64,000 nucleotides of DNA from Chloroflexota bacterium (GCA_016191395.1 JACPOS010000024.1:1-64000), one strand, 5' to 3'; numbered from the stretch's first letter, positions 1-9,215 are shown. Translations and numbers: made by a program. The notes: a model not told the origin generated them from the sequence alone.

Positions 1-204
1 CGGCCCCAGTTCTACCTGCGCACCACCGACGTCACCGGCAACATCAGCCTGCCCGAGGGGGCGGAGATGGTCATGCCCGGCGACAACGGCGAGATGGGCG
101 TCGAGCTGATCACCCCGATCGCGCTCGAGGTCGGCCAGCGCTTCGCCATCCGCGAGGGTGGCCGGACCGTCGGCGCCGGCGCCATCACCAGCATCAGCGC
201 ATAA
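1..204 (+). CDS. tuf: Elongation factor Tu, C-terminal end (partial)
   Basis: Only the last 67 codons are in the window; the gene begins upstream. The reading frame opens at base 1 and closes at the TAA at 202-204. The peptide is the end of EF-Tu domain 3, with the family signatures [18 protein letters not shown] and [17 protein letters not shown]-Tu is the GTPase that delivers aminoacyl-tRNA to the ribosomal A site. rpsJ begins 4 bp downstream, so tuf is the leading part of a str/S10 transcription unit. The GTP-binding part lies outside the window and cannot be judged. Confidence 0.95.
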   Translation, partial: RPQFYLRTTDVTGNISLPEGAEMVMPGDNGEMGVELITPIALEVGQRFAIREGGRTVGAGAITSISA

Positions 205-208
205 CGAC

Positions 209-517
209 ATGGCAAAGCAGCGCATTCGCATCCGGCTCAAGGCGTACGACCACCGACTGCTCGACCAGTCGGCGGCCCAGATCGTCGAGACGGCCCAGCG
301 AACGGGTGCCGACATCGTCGGGCCCGTGCCGCTGCCTACCCGTATCGAGAAGTTCACCGTCCTGCGTTCGCCGTTCATCGACAAGGACAGCCGGGAGCAG
401 TTCGAGATCCGCACCCACAAGCGGCTCGTGGACATCCTGGATCCGTCGTCCAAGACGGTTGACGCCCTGATGCGACTCAGCCTCCCGGCTGGCGTCGACA
501 TCGAGATCAAGATGTGA
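209..517 (+). CDS. rpsJ: 30S ribosomal protein S10 (NusE)
   Basis: 102 residues, the normal length for S10. It sits in the 30S head and, as NusE, also works in transcription antitermination. The start is the ATG at 209 ([16 protein letters not shown]), 4 bp after the tuf stop. An upstream in-frame ATG at 158 would lie inside tuf and is not used. Family hallmarks include [19 protein letters not shown] and [12 protein letters not shown]. The stop overlaps the rplC start (TGATG), a sign of translational coupling. Confidence 0.97.
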   Translation: MAKQRIRIRLKAYDHRLLDQSAAQIVETAQRTGADIVGPVPLPTRIEKFTVLRSPFIDKDSREQFEIRTHKRLVDILDPSSKTVDALMRLSLPAGVDIEIKM

Positions 518-1131
518 TGGGACTCGGACTCATCGGCCGCAAGGTCGGCATGACGCAGGTGTTCCAGAAGGACGGCACGATGGTTGCCGTCTCGGTGCTC
601 AAGGTTGCCCCGAACATGGTGACCCGCCTGCGCACGCCGGATCGCGATGGCTACACCGCGATCCAGCTGGGCACGGACGAGAAGAAGAAGCTGAACAAGC
701 CCGACGCCGGCCAGCTCGGCGACCTTCCGAGCCTCGGCACGCTGCGCGAGTTCCGCGTCGACGACCTCGGCGGCTACGAAGTCGGCCAGACGATCGCCGT
801 GAACGACATGTTCGCCGAGGGTGACCTCGTGGACGTGAGCGGCGTGTCGAAGGGCAAGGGCTTCGCCGGCCACATCAAGCGCCACAACTTCCATCGCGGC
901 CCCAAGACCCACGGCTCGGATCATCACCGCGAGCCGGGCTCCATCGGCCCGGGCACCACGCCGGGCCGCGTCTACAAGGGCGTGCGCATGGCGGGTCACA
1001 TGGGCGACGAGCAGGTCACGACCAAGAAGGTGCGGGTCGTCCGCGCCGACGCGGAGAACAACCTGCTGCTCGTCAAGGGCAGCCTGCCCGGGGGCCGCAA
1101 CAGCCTGATCCTCGTGAAGAAGGCCCAGTGA
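517..1131 (+). CDS. rplC: 50S ribosomal protein L3
   Basis: 204 residues. L3 binds near the 3' end of 23S rRNA, nucleates 50S assembly and reaches towards the peptidyl-transferase centre. The N terminus [13 protein letters not shown] and the central loop [19 protein letters not shown] are typical. A GTG at 514 lies directly before the ATG at 517; I chose 517 because it gives the usual MGLGLIGRK start and a one-base overlap with the rpsJ stop. rplD follows with the same TGATG arrangement. Confidence 0.97.
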   Translation: MGLGLIGRKVGMTQVFQKDGTMVAVSVLKVAPNMVTRLRTPDRDGYTAIQLGTDEKKKLNKPDAGQLGDLPSLGTLREFRVDDLGGYEVGQTIAVNDMFAEGDLVDVSGVSKGKGFAGHIKRHNFHRGPKTHGSDHHREPGSIGPGTTPGRVYKGVRMAGHMGDEQVTTKKVRVVRADAENNLLLVKGSLPGGRNSLILVKKAQ

Positions 1132-1754
1132 TGGCGACGACGACCCTGTTCGACCGCACCGGCAAGGACCTCGGCAGCGTCGAGCTGCACGACGAGCTGT
1201 TCGCGGCGCCCGTGAACGAAGCCGTGATGCACCAGGTCGTTACCGCGCAACTCGCGGGCCGGCGGATGGGCACCAGCAACACCAAGACCCGCGGCGAGGT
1301 CCGCGGCGGCGGCAAGAAGCCGTACAAGCAGAAGGGCACCGGCCGCGCGCGCCAGGGCACCCCGACCGCGCCGCACTACCGTGGTGGTGGCGTCGTGTTC
1401 GGCCCGCACCCGCGCTCGTACGACCAGCGCCTGCCCCGCAAGATGAAGCGGAACGCCCTCCGTGGCGCGCTCACCGCGAAGCTCGGCGACGAGGCGATCC
1501 GGGTGCTCGACACCTTCGGGCTCGAGGCGATCAAGACGCAGGACGTCGCGGGCGTGCTCGCGGCCATCAACGCGACGGGCCGCGTGCTCGTGATCGCGCC
1601 GTCGGCCGACGAGCGCCTTCGCCTGTCGGCTCGCAACCTGCCCACCGTCGTGATCATCCTCGCCGACTCGCTCAACGTCGTCGACGTCCTGAACGCCGAC
1701 ACCGTCGTGATCGAGCAGCCCGCGCTGGCCCGCATGGAAGAGGTCTACCTGTGA
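1131..1754 (+). CDS. rplD: 50S ribosomal protein L4
   Basis: 207 residues, normal for L4. It binds 23S domain I and its extended loop lines the exit-tunnel constriction with L22. The loop is visible as [18 protein letters not shown] followed by [14 protein letters not shown]. In some bacteria L4 also represses the S10 operon, but no leader target is visible because the operon start is upstream of the window. The start is ATG 1131, overlapping the rplC stop by one base. The last four bases overlap the GTG start of rplW. Confidence 0.97.
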   Translation: MATTTLFDRTGKDLGSVELHDELFAAPVNEAVMHQVVTAQLAGRRMGTSNTKTRGEVRGGGKKPYKQKGTGRARQGTPTAPHYRGGGVVFGPHPRSYDQRLPRKMKRNALRGALTAKLGDEAIRVLDTFGLEAIKTQDVAGVLAAINATGRVLVIAPSADERLRLSARNLPTVVIILADSLNVVDVLNADTVVIEQPALARMEEVYL

Positions 1755-2065
1755 GCGCGCTCACCGCGCCCGAGATCATCCTGCGCCCGGTCGTGAGCGA
1801 GAAGTCGATCGACCAGTCGACTCATGGCCGCTACACGTTCCGCGTGCACCCCGACGCCAACAAGATCCAGATCAAGGCGGCGATCGAGGAGCTGTACGCG
1901 ACGGACAAGGTGACCGTCGTCTCGGTCAACGTCCTGACGACCAAGGCCAAGGAGAAGTCGCGCGGCACCAGGCGCGGACGGATCAAGGGCTTCACCTCGC
2001 CCTGGCGCAAGGCCATCGTGACCCTGGCCGCGGGCCAGAAGATCCAGTTCTTCGAGGGCGTCTGA
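1751..2065 (+). CDS. rplW: 50S ribosomal protein L23
   Basis: 104 residues with a GTG start that overlaps the rplD stop (GTGA). L23 lies at the tunnel exit and is the docking site for trigger factor and SRP. Typical signatures are [11 protein letters not shown] near the N terminus, the [17 protein letters not shown] segment that binds rRNA, and [15 protein letters not shown] near the end. rplB starts one base after the stop. Confidence 0.96.
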   Translation: MSALTAPEIILRPVVSEKSIDQSTHGRYTFRVHPDANKIQIKAAIEELYATDKVTVVSVNVLTTKAKEKSRGTRRGRIKGFTSPWRKAIVTLAAGQKIQFFEGV

Positions 2066-2066
2066 G

Positions 2067-2891
2067 ATGCCGCTGCGCTCGTACAAGCCCACGTCGCCCG
2101 GCATGCGCGGCATGACGCGCTCCACGTTCGACGAGATCACGACCACCGAGCCCTACAAGCCGCTGCTCGAGCCGCAGAAGCGCGGGTCGGGGCGGAACAA
2201 CCAGGGCCGCCTGTCCGTGCGCCATCGCGGCGGCGGGGAGAAGACGCACTACCGCCGGATCGACTTCAAGCGCGACAAGCACGACGTGCCGGCGCGCATC
2301 GCCACGGTCGAGTACGACCCGAACCGCTCGGCGCGCATCGGCCTGCTCCACTACCGCGACGGCGAGAAGCGCTACATGCTCCTGCCGCACGGCCTCAAGG
2401 TGGGCGACGTGGTCGTTGCCGGCTCGTCCGCGGAGGCCCGCGTGGGCAACGCGCTGCCGATCGCGAACATCCCGCTCGGCACCACGATCCACAACATCGA
2501 GCTGATCCCGGGCAAGGGCGGCCAGATCGTCCGGTCCGCGGGCACGGCCGCACAGCTGCTGGCGAAGGAGGGCGACTACGCCCAGGTTCGCCTCCCGTCC
2601 GGCGAGGTCCGGCGGATCAGCATCCGGTGCATGGCCACCATCGGCCAGGTCGGCAACCTGGACCACGAGAACCAGAACCTCGGCAAGGCCGGCCGCGCCC
2701 GGCACATGGGCCAGCGACCAGAGGTCCGTGGCGTCGTCATGAACCCGCGTGACCATCCGCACGGCGGCGGCGAGGGCAAGTCCCCGACCGGCATGCCACC
2801 GAAGACGCCGTGGGGCAAGCCCGCGATGGGCTACCGCACGCGGCGCGCCCACACCGGCGACCTGATCGTCCGCTCGCGGCACCGGAAGTAG
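2067..2891 (+). CDS. rplB: 50S ribosomal protein L2
   Basis: 274 residues, the standard length. L2 is needed for subunit association and peptidyl-transferase assembly. The conserved C-terminal signature [15 protein letters not shown] contains the invariant histidine region near the catalytic centre. The N-terminal RNA-binding part ([16 protein letters not shown]) is also clear. The ATG follows the rplW stop directly. A longer gap with a purine-rich GGGGAGGCGAG motif follows, which is the ribosome binding site for rpsS. Confidence 0.97.
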   Translation: MPLRSYKPTSPGMRGMTRSTFDEITTTEPYKPLLEPQKRGSGRNNQGRLSVRHRGGGEKTHYRRIDFKRDKHDVPARIATVEYDPNRSARIGLLHYRDGEKRYMLLPHGLKVGDVVVAGSSAEARVGNALPIANIPLGTTIHNIELIPGKGGQIVRSAGTAAQLLAKEGDYAQVRLPSGEVRRISIRCMATIGQVGNLDHENQNLGKAGRARHMGQRPEVRGVVMNPRDHPHGGGEGKSPTGMPPKTPWGKPAMGYRTRRAHTGDLIVRSRHRK

Positions 2892-2906
2892 CAGGGGAGG
2901 CGAGAG

Positions 2907-3191
2907 ATGTCCCGATCCATCAAGAAGGGCCCGTTCATCGAGCCCCGGCTGCTCGGCCGCATCGAGCTCATGAACAAGAAGAGCGAGAAGAAGGTCGTCA
3001 AGACCTGGTCTCGCGCGTCCGTGATCTTCCCGTCGTTCATCGGCCACACCGTCGCGGTCTACAACGGCCGCAAGCACGTGCCGGTCTACGTGACGGAGAA
3101 CATGGTCGGCCACCGGCTCGGCGAGTTCGCGCCCACCCGCACCTATCGCGGGCACGGCAAGAGCACCGACCGCGCCACGGCACCGAAGTGA
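2907..3191 (+). CDS. rpsS: 30S ribosomal protein S19
   Basis: 94 residues, a normal size. S19 forms part of the 30S head with S13 and contacts the 50S subunit through intersubunit bridges. Diagnostic stretches are [36 protein letters not shown] and [19 protein letters not shown] good Shine-Dalgarno sequence, AGGGGAGGCGAG, lies just upstream. It shares the operon with rplB and rplV (7-bp gap). Confidence 0.97.
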   Translation: MSRSIKKGPFIEPRLLGRIELMNKKSEKKVVKTWSRASVIFPSFIGHTVAVYNGRKHVPVYVTENMVGHRLGEFAPTRTYRGHGKSTDRATAPK

Positions 3192-3198
3192 GCCTGCG

Positions 3199-3537
3199 AT
3201 GAAAGTGTCAGCGACAGCCAGGTACCTCCGCGGCTCGACCCGCAAGGCCCGCCTCGTCGTGGCGGTCATCAAGGGCCGCTCCGTGGAGGAGGCCGCCGCC
3301 CTGCTCAAGTTCATGCCCCAGCACGCCGCGAAGGACGTGGCCGGGGTGCTGAAGAGCGCGGCCGCGAACGCCGAGAACAACCTGAACCTCGCCGCGGACG
3401 AGCTCGTCGTGCTCGATGCGCGAGCGGACGAGGGTCCGACGATCAAGCGCTGGCGCCCGCGCGCCCAGGGTCGGGCGTTCCCGATCCACAAGGGCGTCAC
3501 CCACATCACCGTCACCGTCGGCGACCGAGAGGGCTGA
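3199..3537 (+). CDS. rplV: 50S ribosomal protein L22
   Basis: 112 residues, the usual length. L22 binds 23S rRNA; its long beta-hairpin lines the nascent-chain tunnel opposite L4. Signatures include ARYLRGSTRKARLVVAVIKG, the AENNLNLAADELVV segment and the hairpin region IKRWRPRAQGRAFPIHK. ATG start at 3199. rpsC follows after 4 bp. Confidence 0.96.
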   Translation: MKVSATARYLRGSTRKARLVVAVIKGRSVEEAAALLKFMPQHAAKDVAGVLKSAAANAENNLNLAADELVVLDARADEGPTIKRWRPRAQGRAFPIHKGVTHITVTVGDREG

Positions 3538-3541
3538 GGAA

Positions 3542-4213
3542 ATGGGACACAAAGTCCACCCCTACGGGTTCCGACTCGGGGTGACGCGCACCTGGACCGC
3601 GAAGTGGTACCACGACAAGGAGTACACGGCCCTCCTCACCGAGGACATCGCCGTGCGCGCCCTCGTTGAGAAGCGGCTCGCCAACGCGAGCGTCAGCGGC
3701 CTCGAGATCGAGCGCAACTTCGGCCAGGTCACCGTCACGGTCCACACGGCCAAGCCGGGCATCGTGATCGGCAAGGGCGGCCAGAACGTTGAGATCCTTC
3801 GCCAGCAGATCGGTGCGCTCACCAAGCGCAAGGTCAAGCTGGAGATCAAGGAGATCCGCCAGCCGGAGCTCGACGCGTACCTGGTCGCGACCAACATCAG
3901 CCAGCAGCTGAGCCGCCGCATCGCCTTCAAGAAGGCGATGAAGCAGTCCATCCAGCGGTCCATGAAGGCGGGCGCCAAGGGCGTCAAGATCATGGTCTCG
4001 GGCCGCCTCGGTGGCGCCGAGATGAGCCGCCGCGAGTGGGACCGCGAAGGCCGCATCCCGCTCGGCACGCTCCGCGCGGACATCAGCTACGGCCAGGTCC
4101 ACGCCCACACCACCTACGGGCGCATCGGCGTCAAGGTCTGGATCTACCGGGGCGACGTCACCCCGACCCGCAACCCGCAGCCGGCTCCGGCAGCGGCCGG
4201 GCAGGTGGCCTGA
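3542..4213 (+). CDS. rpsC: 30S ribosomal protein S3
   Basis: 223 residues. S3 sits at the mRNA entry channel with S4 and S5 and helps unwind mRNA. A type II KH domain is seen around residues 60-95, with the GXXG loop in IVIGKGGQNVEILRQQI. The C-terminal half carries the S3 signature (SGRLGGAEMSRREW) and ends in a short Pro/Ala tail. I start at the ATG at 3542 (MGHKVHPYGFRLG); the open frame extends upstream into rplV, but that part does not resemble S3. Confidence 0.97.
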   Translation: MGHKVHPYGFRLGVTRTWTAKWYHDKEYTALLTEDIAVRALVEKRLANASVSGLEIERNFGQVTVTVHTAKPGIVIGKGGQNVEILRQQIGALTKRKVKLEIKEIRQPELDAYLVATNISQQLSRRIAFKKAMKQSIQRSMKAGAKGVKIMVSGRLGGAEMSRREWDREGRIPLGTLRADISYGQVHAHTTYGRIGVKVWIYRGDVTPTRNPQPAPAAAGQVA

Positions 4214-4216
4214 GCC

Positions 4217-4648
4217 ATGCTGCTACCGAAGCGCGTCAAGCACCGCAAGGTGATGCGCGGCCGGATGTCCGGCGTGGCCAAGGGCGGCCACTACGTCGCC
4301 TTCGGCGACTACGGGCTCGCGACGACCGAACCGGCCTGGATCACCAGCCGGCAGATCGAGGCCGCCCGGCGCGCCATGACCCGCTCGGTCAAGCGCGGCG
4401 GCAAGATCTGGATCCGCGTCTTCCCGGACAAGCCCGTCACCAAGAAGCCGGCCGAGACCCGCATGGGCTCCGGCAAGGGCGCGCCGGACCATTGGGTCGC
4501 GGTCGTGAAGCCGGGCCGGATCCTGTTCGAGATGGCCGGCGTCCCGCACGAAGAGGCGGCAGAGGCGATGCGCCTCGCCAGCCACAAGCTCCCGGTCGCC
4601 ACGCGCGTCGTGGCCCGTGAAGGCGCCGTCGAGGGAGGCGAGCGATGA
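4217..4648 (+). CDS. rplP: 50S ribosomal protein L16
   Basis: 143 residues, normal length. L16 helps position the acceptor arm of A-site tRNA. Signatures: [19 protein letters not shown] at the N terminus, [20 protein letters not shown] in the middle, and the [18 protein letters not shown] loop that approaches the tRNA. ATG start 3 bp after the rpsC stop. The stop overlaps the rpmC start by four bases. Confidence 0.97.
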   Translation: MLLPKRVKHRKVMRGRMSGVAKGGHYVAFGDYGLATTEPAWITSRQIEAARRAMTRSVKRGGKIWIRVFPDKPVTKKPAETRMGSGKGAPDHWVAVVKPGRILFEMAGVPHEEAAEAMRLASHKLPVATRVVAREGAVEGGER

Positions 4649-4869
4649 CCGACATCGCCAAGGTCCGCGAGATGTCCGACAAGGAGCTCACCGACGCCCT
4701 CCAGCAGGCCAAGCAGGACCTCTGGAGCGCGCGGTTCGCGCTGTCGACCCGCCAGCTCAACGACACCAGCAGCATTCCGCAAACCCGTCGAACCATCGCC
4801 CGCATCCTCACCGTCCAGCGCGAGCGCGGGACCGGTCGCGTCGCGGCGACAACTGGAAAGGGCGCATAG
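4645..4869 (+). CDS. rpmC: 50S ribosomal protein L29
   Basis: 74 residues, a two-helix protein at the tunnel exit beside L23. The family pattern is visible: a leading acidic helix ([18 protein letters not shown]), then the [16 protein letters not shown] stretch and the [14 protein letters not shown] helix. The start ATG overlaps the rplP stop (ATGA). It runs slightly longer than the usual 60-70 residues because of a short Gly/Thr tail. rpsQ follows after 3 bp. Confidence 0.95.
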   Translation: MTDIAKVREMSDKELTDALQQAKQDLWSARFALSTRQLNDTSSIPQTRRTIARILTVQRERGTGRVAATTGKGA

Positions 4870-4872
4870 ACG

Positions 4873-5283
4873 ATGGCCGAGACCGAAGGGACTGCCGCCG
4901 TGCAGGCCAAGCGCAAGACCAAGGTCGGGCGCGTGGTGAGCGACAAGATGGACAAGACGATCGTCGTGTCCGTGGAGCGCCTCACCCGCCACCGCCTGTA
5001 CAAGCGCGTCATTCGCCTGACCACGCGGTTCAAGGCGCATGACGAGACCAACGACGCCCACGTCGGCGACACGGTCCTGATCGAGGAATCGCGCCCGCTG
5101 TCCGCGACCAAGCGCTGGCGCCTGGTCGAGATCGTGGCGCGCGCCGGCGATCACGGCGGCCCGGGCGAGGTCATCGTCGAGGAGGCCGAGGTCTCCGAGG
5201 CCATCCACGCGGCCGCCCATCCGGGCCGGAAGCACGATGACGACGTCGATGCCGCCGACGCGGCCAAGGACGGCGACGCGTGA
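4873..5283 (+). CDS. rpsQ: 30S ribosomal protein S17 with acidic C-terminal extension
   Basis: 136 residues, clearly longer than the usual 80-90. The S17 core (about residues 14-95) is intact, with [25 protein letters not shown]-like [11 protein letters not shown], and the [18 protein letters not shown] motif. S17 is a primary binder of the 5' domain of 16S rRNA. It carries a short charged N-terminal extension and a C-terminal tail of about 40 residues rich in Glu, Asp, Ala and His. The last codons overlap the GTG start of rplN. Confidence 0.95.
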   Translation: MAETEGTAAVQAKRKTKVGRVVSDKMDKTIVVSVERLTRHRLYKRVIRLTTRFKAHDETNDAHVGDTVLIEESRPLSATKRWRLVEIVARAGDHGGPGEVIVEEAEVSEAIHAAAHPGRKHDDDVDAADAAKDGDA

Positions 5284-5648
5284 TCCAGTCCCAGACCCGC
5301 CTCAAGGTCGCCGACAACACGGGTGCCCGGACCATCCAGTGCATCCGCGTGATGGGGCGCTCCACGAAGACCACCGCCGGCATCGGCGACGTGATCATCG
5401 CTAGCGTCAAGACGGCCATCCCGAACGCCGCCGTCAAGAAGGGCGACGTGGTCCGCGCGGTCGTCGTGCGGACGGCCAAGGAATACGGCCGACCCGATGG
5501 CAGCTACATCCGCTTTGACGAGAACGCCGCCGTGCTGATCAACAACCAGGGCAACCCGCGCGGGACCCGGATCTTCGGGCCCGTGGCGCGCGAGCTCCGC
5601 GACCGCAACTACATGAAGATCGTCTCGCTCGCCCCGGAGGTGCTGTGA
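5280..5648 (+). CDS. rplN: 50S ribosomal protein L14
   Basis: 122 residues, the normal and highly conserved length. L14 lies on the 50S interface, forms a bridge to 16S helix 44 and is the target of the silencing factor RsfS. Signatures: [41 protein letters not shown] and [20 protein letters not shown]. The GTG start overlaps the rpsQ stop. The stop overlaps the rplX ATG as TGATG. Confidence 0.97.
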   Translation: MIQSQTRLKVADNTGARTIQCIRVMGRSTKTTAGIGDVIIASVKTAIPNAAVKKGDVVRAVVVRTAKEYGRPDGSYIRFDENAAVLINNQGNPRGTRIFGPVARELRDRNYMKIVSLAPEVL

Positions 5649-6106
5649 TGGCCCTTCGACGGACGCGGGTGCCCGAGATCCGCAAGGGCGACACGATCGT
5701 GGTCCTGTCCGGCAAGGACGCCGGGAAGCAGGGCGTGGTCGAGCGCGTGCTGACCAACCCTGCCGCCCGCGAGCGCGTCACCCCGAGTGGCTCCTCGAAA
5801 GGCCAGAAGGCCCGCGCGGGCTTCTGGAAGCCGGCATCGTCCCGACCGATCTCGGTCGTCGTCGAGGGCCTCAACATCGCCAAGCGCCACACCAAGCCGC
5901 GCCAGACCCAGGGCCGCACGGACCGGACGCCGAAGATCCAGCAGGGCGGGATCATCGATCTCGCGCAGCCGCTCGACGTGTCCAAGGTGATGCTCGTCTG
6001 CCCCAGCTGCAAGGAGCCCACCCGCGTGCGCCACACCGTCCTCGAGGACGGCCGGCGCGTTCGCGTCTGCAGCCACTGCGGCAAGGCCATCGAGGTGACG
6101 GCATGA
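5648..6106 (+). CDS. rplX: 50S ribosomal protein L24 with internal insertion
   Basis: 152 residues, against about 105 normally. L24 is an early assembly initiator at the tunnel exit. The KOW motif ([19 protein letters not shown]) is followed by an extra segment of roughly 25 residues (about 40-65, containing [13 protein letters not shown]) before the family resumes at [19 protein letters not shown]. The C terminus has a zinc-ribbon pattern, CPSC then CSHC. I start at ATG 5648; a GTG at 5645 precedes it. The tail overlaps the rplE start. Confidence 0.95.
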   Translation: MALRRTRVPEIRKGDTIVVLSGKDAGKQGVVERVLTNPAARERVTPSGSSKGQKARAGFWKPASSRPISVVVEGLNIAKRHTKPRQTQGRTDRTPKIQQGGIIDLAQPLDVSKVMLVCPSCKEPTRVRHTVLEDGRRVRVCSHCGKAIEVTA

Positions 6107-6903
6107 CGGACCCCGTTATGGAGCCCGAGATGACCGCTCCAGAGATGACCGCTCCAGAGGAGCCCACGACCGCCGAGGCCGCTCCGATCGCAGACGAGCC
6201 GATGCTCGCCGCCGCCGAGGCACCTGTCGAGGCAGTCGCGGATGTGCCCGCAGCCAAGCCGGCCAAGGGCGGGGCGAAGGCCGCCGCCAGGCCGTCCAGG
6301 GAAGCGACCGCCGCGGCTCCCGCCAAGGCTGCCGAGGCGCCGGCCCCGACCGGTCCGGTCGCGCCGCGCGGCCTGCGCGTGAAGTACTCGAACGAGGTCG
6401 TGCCGGCCCTCGTCAAGCAGTTCTCCTACGCGAACCCCAACCAGGTGCCGAAGCTCGCGAAGATCATCGTGAACGTCGGCCTCGGCGAGGCGCTGTCGAA
6501 CGCGAAGGCGATCGACGCGGCGTCCGGCGACATCGTCGCGATCACCGGCCAGAAGCCGATCGTGACCAAGGCCAAGCGCTCGATCGCCCAGTTCCGTGTC
6601 CGCACGGGCAACCCGATCGGGCTCAAGGTGACGCTCCGTGGCCAGCGAATGTGGGACTTCCTGGAGCGGCTCACGCTGCTCACCCTGCCCCGCATCCGCG
6701 ACTTCCGCGGGATCCCCAGCAAGTCGTTCGACGGCCGGGGCAACTACTCCCTCGGGATGCGCGAGCAGATCGCGTTCCCCGAGATCGACTACGACAAGGT
6801 TGACCGTCTCCGCGGGCTGGAGATCAGCATCGTGACGACGGCGAAGTCCGACGAGGAGTCGAAGCGTCTGCTCGAGCTCCTCGGCATGCCCTTCGCCTCG
6901 TAG
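6103..6903 (+). CDS. rplE: 50S ribosomal protein L5 with long N-terminal extension
   Basis: 266 residues, against about 180 normally. L5 binds 5S rRNA and contacts the P-site tRNA and the 30S head. The L5 core starts near residue 86 ([19 protein letters not shown]) and holds the usual motifs, including [29 protein letters not shown] and [18 protein letters not shown]. The first 85 or so residues are a low-complexity Ala/Glu/Pro/Lys region with an in-frame tandem duplication (bases 6127-6156). ATG 6103 overlaps the rplX stop. A later start is possible, but the frame is open and no other good ATG with an SD is present near the core. Confidence 0.93.
   Translation: MTDPVMEPEMTAPEMTAPEEPTTAEAAPIADEPMLAAAEAPVEAVADVPAAKPAKGGAKAAARPSREATAAAPAKAAEAPAPTGPVAPRGLRVKYSNEVVPALVKQFSYANPNQVPKLAKIIVNVGLGEALSNAKAIDAASGDIVAITGQKPIVTKAKRSIAQFRVRTGNPIGLKVTLRGQRMWDFLERLTLLTLPRIRDFRGIPSKSFDGRGNYSLGMREQIAFPEIDYDKVDRLRGLEISIVTTAKSDEESKRLLELLGMPFAS
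6127..6156 (+). repeat. 15-bp in-frame tandem duplication in rplE
   Basis: The 15-base unit GAGATGACCGCTCCA occurs twice in direct succession (6127-6141 and 6142-6156), with no mismatch. It encodes a repeated five-residue unit in the low-complexity N-terminal tail of L5. This is the kind of slippage expected in an unconstrained tail. Confidence 0.95.
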
Positions 6904-6919
6904 GCGGGGAGGAGAGACC

Positions 6920-7105
6920 ATGGCCAAGAAATCGATGATCGCGAAGGCAAAGCGGAAGCCGAAGTTCGGCGTCCGGGGATACCACCGCTGCGTCGTCTGC
7001 GGCCGGCCGCGCGCATTCATGCGCCGCTTCAACCTGTGCCGCATCTGCTTCCGGGAGCGCGCCCTCGTGGGTGAGCTGCCGGGCGTCACCAAGTCGAGCT
7101 GGTAG
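6920..7105 (+). CDS. rpsZ: 30S ribosomal protein S14, zinc-binding type Z
   Basis: 61 residues, the short zinc form of S14. The four ligands are seen as CVVC and CRIC, giving a C-X2-C-X12-C-X2-C pattern. S14 completes the 30S head. A strong Shine-Dalgarno sequence (GGGGAGGAGAG) lies 6-7 bases before the ATG at 6920. rpsH follows after 5 bp. Zinc forms of S4, L24 and L36 are also present in this window. Confidence 0.97.
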   Translation: MAKKSMIAKAKRKPKFGVRGYHRCVVCGRPRAFMRRFNLCRICFRERALVGELPGVTKSSW

Positions 7106-7110
7106 GTCCC

Positions 7111-7509
7111 ATGAACATCTCCGATCCGATCGCAGACATGCTCACCCGCGTGCGCAATGCCTCGCGCGCCCGGCACACCGAGGTGCTGGTGCCCGCGTCG
7201 CGCACCAAGCGCGAGATCGCCCGCATCCTCCAGAGCGAAGGCTTCATCGCCGGGTTCGCCGAGGAGCAGGCCGGTCCCGGCCACGTGCTGCGGCTCACGC
7301 TGCGCTACGTCGATGGCAAGGTGCCGGTCGTGTCCGGGCTCAAGCGCGTGAGCAAGCCCGGCCTCCGCGTGTATGCCGCCAAGACGGACATCCCGCGCGT
7401 CCTGGGCGGCCTCGGCATCGTCATCGTCAGCACGAGCCAGGGGATCATGACCGGCGCGCAGGCCCGCAAGGCCCAGCTCGGCGGCGAAGTCCTCGCGTAC
7501 GTCTGGTAG
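7111..7509 (+). CDS. rpsH: 30S ribosomal protein S8
   Basis: 132 residues, the normal size. S8 binds the central domain of 16S rRNA and in some bacteria also represses the spc operon. N-terminal signature SDPIADMLTRVRNASRARH and C-terminal signature STSQGIMTGAQARKAQLGG are both clear. ATG start at 7111, 5 bp after rpsZ. rplF follows after 6 bp. Confidence 0.96.
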   Translation: MNISDPIADMLTRVRNASRARHTEVLVPASRTKREIARILQSEGFIAGFAEEQAGPGHVLRLTLRYVDGKVPVVSGLKRVSKPGLRVYAAKTDIPRVLGGLGIVIVSTSQGIMTGAQARKAQLGGEVLAYVW

Positions 7510-7515
7510 CCGAAG

Positions 7516-8067
7516 ATGTCACGAATCGGACGCCTGCCCATCGCCGTTCCCGCCGGGGTCGACGTGTCGATCGACGGCCGGAACGTCACGGTCAAGGGGC
7601 CCAAGGGCAGCCTGTCCCGTGAGCTCCACGCCGAGATGACGCTCGCCCGCGAGGGAGAGCAGCTCGTCGTCACCCGCCCATCGGAGGCGAAGACGCACAA
7701 GCAGCTCCACGGGCTGACGCGCACCCTGGTCAACAACATGGTCGTCGGCGTGACCGACGGCTACCGCAAGCCGCTCGAGATCACGGGCGTCGGCTATCGT
7801 GCCGCTCTCGTCGGGCGCAAGCTCCAGCTCAACCTGGGCTACAGCCACCCGATCGAGATCGACCCGCCGGCCGGGATCAGCTTCGAGGTGGAGAACCCCA
7901 CCAAGCTGGCCGTGGTCGGCATCGACAAGGAGCTCGTCGGCGAGATCGCCGCACGAGTTCGCGCGACCCGCAAGCCGGAGCCCTACAAGGGCAAGGGCGT
8001 TCGCTACGCGGGCGAGAAGATCCGCCGCAAGGCCGGCAAGGCCGGCAAGATCGGCGGCAAGAAGTAA
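7516..8067 (+). CDS. rplF: 50S ribosomal protein L6
   Basis: 183 residues in two similar beta domains. L6 lies near the sarcin-ricin loop, where the translational GTPases act. Signatures: [17 protein letters not shown] at the start, [19 protein letters not shown] in the middle, and the C-terminal motif [20 protein letters not shown] followed by a Lys/Gly tail. ATG start at 7516. A 28-bp gap with an AAGGAA ribosome binding site leads to rplR. Confidence 0.96.
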   Translation: MSRIGRLPIAVPAGVDVSIDGRNVTVKGPKGSLSRELHAEMTLAREGEQLVVTRPSEAKTHKQLHGLTRTLVNNMVVGVTDGYRKPLEITGVGYRAALVGRKLQLNLGYSHPIEIDPPAGISFEVENPTKLAVVGIDKELVGEIAARVRATRKPEPYKGKGVRYAGEKIRRKAGKAGKIGGKK

Positions 8068-8095
8068 CCCGCCGAGCGAGACAAGGAACCAACCA

Positions 8096-8458
8096 ATGAC
8101 CGCATCGATCAGCCGCGGGGCCGCCCGCCAGAAGCGCCACGATCGCCTCCGCCTCCGGGTGGCGGGCGACACCGAGCGCCCGCGACTGGCCGTCTTCCGC
8201 AGCCTCAACCACATCTACGCGCAAGTGATCGACGACTCGTCCGGGCGAACGCTCGCGGCGGCCTCGTCCCTGGAGCCGGACCTCCGGTCCGCCAAGGGGA
8301 CGAAGTCGGCCGAGGCATCCGCCGTCGGCCGCATCGTCGCCGAGCGAGCACGGGCAGCCGGCATCGGCAAGGTCGTGTTCGATCGGGCCGGGTTCCGGTA
8401 CCACGGTCGGGTCAAGTCTCTCGCCGACGCGGCCCGCGAAGCCGGCCTGGAGTTCTGA
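8096..8458 (+). CDS. rplR: 50S ribosomal protein L18
   Basis: 120 residues, normal length. L18 binds 5S rRNA and helps attach it to the 50S subunit together with L5. Motifs: [40 protein letters not shown] and [21 protein letters not shown] use the ATG at 8096, preceded by AAGGAACCAACC. The open frame extends upstream through rplF but encodes nothing L18-like there. rpsE begins 9 bp downstream. Confidence 0.96.
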   Translation: MTASISRGAARQKRHDRLRLRVAGDTERPRLAVFRSLNHIYAQVIDDSSGRTLAAASSLEPDLRSAKGTKSAEASAVGRIVAERARAAGIGKVVFDRAGFRYHGRVKSLADAAREAGLEF

Positions 8459-8467
8459 GGAGCACAC

Positions 8468-9001
8468 GTGCCACGAATTGACGCCAACAAGCTCACGCTC
8501 GAGGAGCGTGTCGTCCAGATCAATCGCGTCGCGAAGGTCGTCAAGGGCGGCCGGCGCTTCAGCTTCAGCGCGGTCATCGTCGTCGGCGACGGCGCCGGCC
8601 ATGTCGGCGTGGGGCTGGGCAAGGCGGGCGAGGTCCCCGAGGCGATCCGCAAGGGCGTCGAGGACGCGAAGAAGAACATCATCAAGATCCCGATGGTCGG
8701 CACGACGATCCCGCACGAGGTGCGGACGGTCTTCGCGGCCAGCAATGTCCTCCTGAAGCCCGCCAGCCAGGGCACCGGCGTCATCGCCGGTGGCTCCGTG
8801 CGCGCGGTCGTGGAGGCCGCGGGGATCCGCGACATCCTCTCCAAGGTGTACGGCTCCACGAACCCGGTCAACGTGACCCGGGCCACGCTGGAGGGGCTGC
8901 GGAGCCTCCATTCCGCCGCCGAGCTCAGCGCCCGGCGCGGCGTGCCGGTCCGCCTGCACATCGCCGGGCAGCCGGCATCGGATGCGGCAAATGGCCGCTA
9001 A
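8468..9001 (+). CDS. rpsE: 30S ribosomal protein S5
   Basis: 177 residues. S5 lies at the mRNA entry site and influences decoding accuracy. The double-stranded RNA-binding fold starts at [18 protein letters not shown], with the conserved [18 protein letters not shown] and [20 protein letters not shown] stretches. The start is GTG 8468, preceded by TGAGGAG. The 3' end overlaps rpmD by about 11 bases. Confidence 0.96.
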   Translation: MPRIDANKLTLEERVVQINRVAKVVKGGRRFSFSAVIVVGDGAGHVGVGLGKAGEVPEAIRKGVEDAKKNIIKIPMVGTTIPHEVRTVFAASNVLLKPASQGTGVIAGGSVRAVVEAAGIRDILSKVYGSTNPVNVTRATLEGLRSLHSAAELSARRGVPVRLHIAGQPASDAANGR

Positions 9002-9215
9002 GCCCGTGGCGGGTACGCTGCACGTCACCCAGGTCAAGAGCTCGATCAGCCACATTGCCCGCAACCGCGCGACCCTCAAGGCACTCGGCCTGCACGGCAT
9101 CGGCTCGTCGGTCGAGGTTCCCGCGAACGACGCAACCCGGGGCATGGTTCGCCAGATCCGGTTCCTCGTGAGCGTGGAGGAGACGGCGGGCGAGGCCGCC
9201 AAGGAGAAGGCATGA
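8991..9215 (+). CDS. rpmD: 50S ribosomal protein L30
   Basis: 74 residues; L30 is a small protein on the 50S solvent side. The core reads [19 protein letters not shown] then [19 protein letters not shown], followed by [13 protein letters not shown]. Two candidate starts exist, ATG 8982 and ATG 8991, both inside the end of rpsE. I prefer 8991 because the family starts close to the first beta strand. Neither has a strong Shine-Dalgarno sequence, so coupling to rpsE translation is likely. A short Ala/Glu/Lys tail overlaps rplO. Confidence 0.92.
   Translation: MAAKPVAGTLHVTQVKSSISHIARNRATLKALGLHGIGSSVEVPANDATRGMVRQIRFLVSVEETAGEAAKEKA

Noticed and set aside
1992..3515. A 507-codon open frame on the minus strand across rplB, rpsS and rplV
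   Set aside because: GC-rich shadow of three certain ribosomal genes; the translation is Arg/Ala/Val-rich with no family resemblance.
5539..7284. A 581-codon minus-strand open frame opposite rplX, rplE and rpsZ
   Set aside because: Antisense to conserved ribosomal genes; low-complexity product with no start signals.
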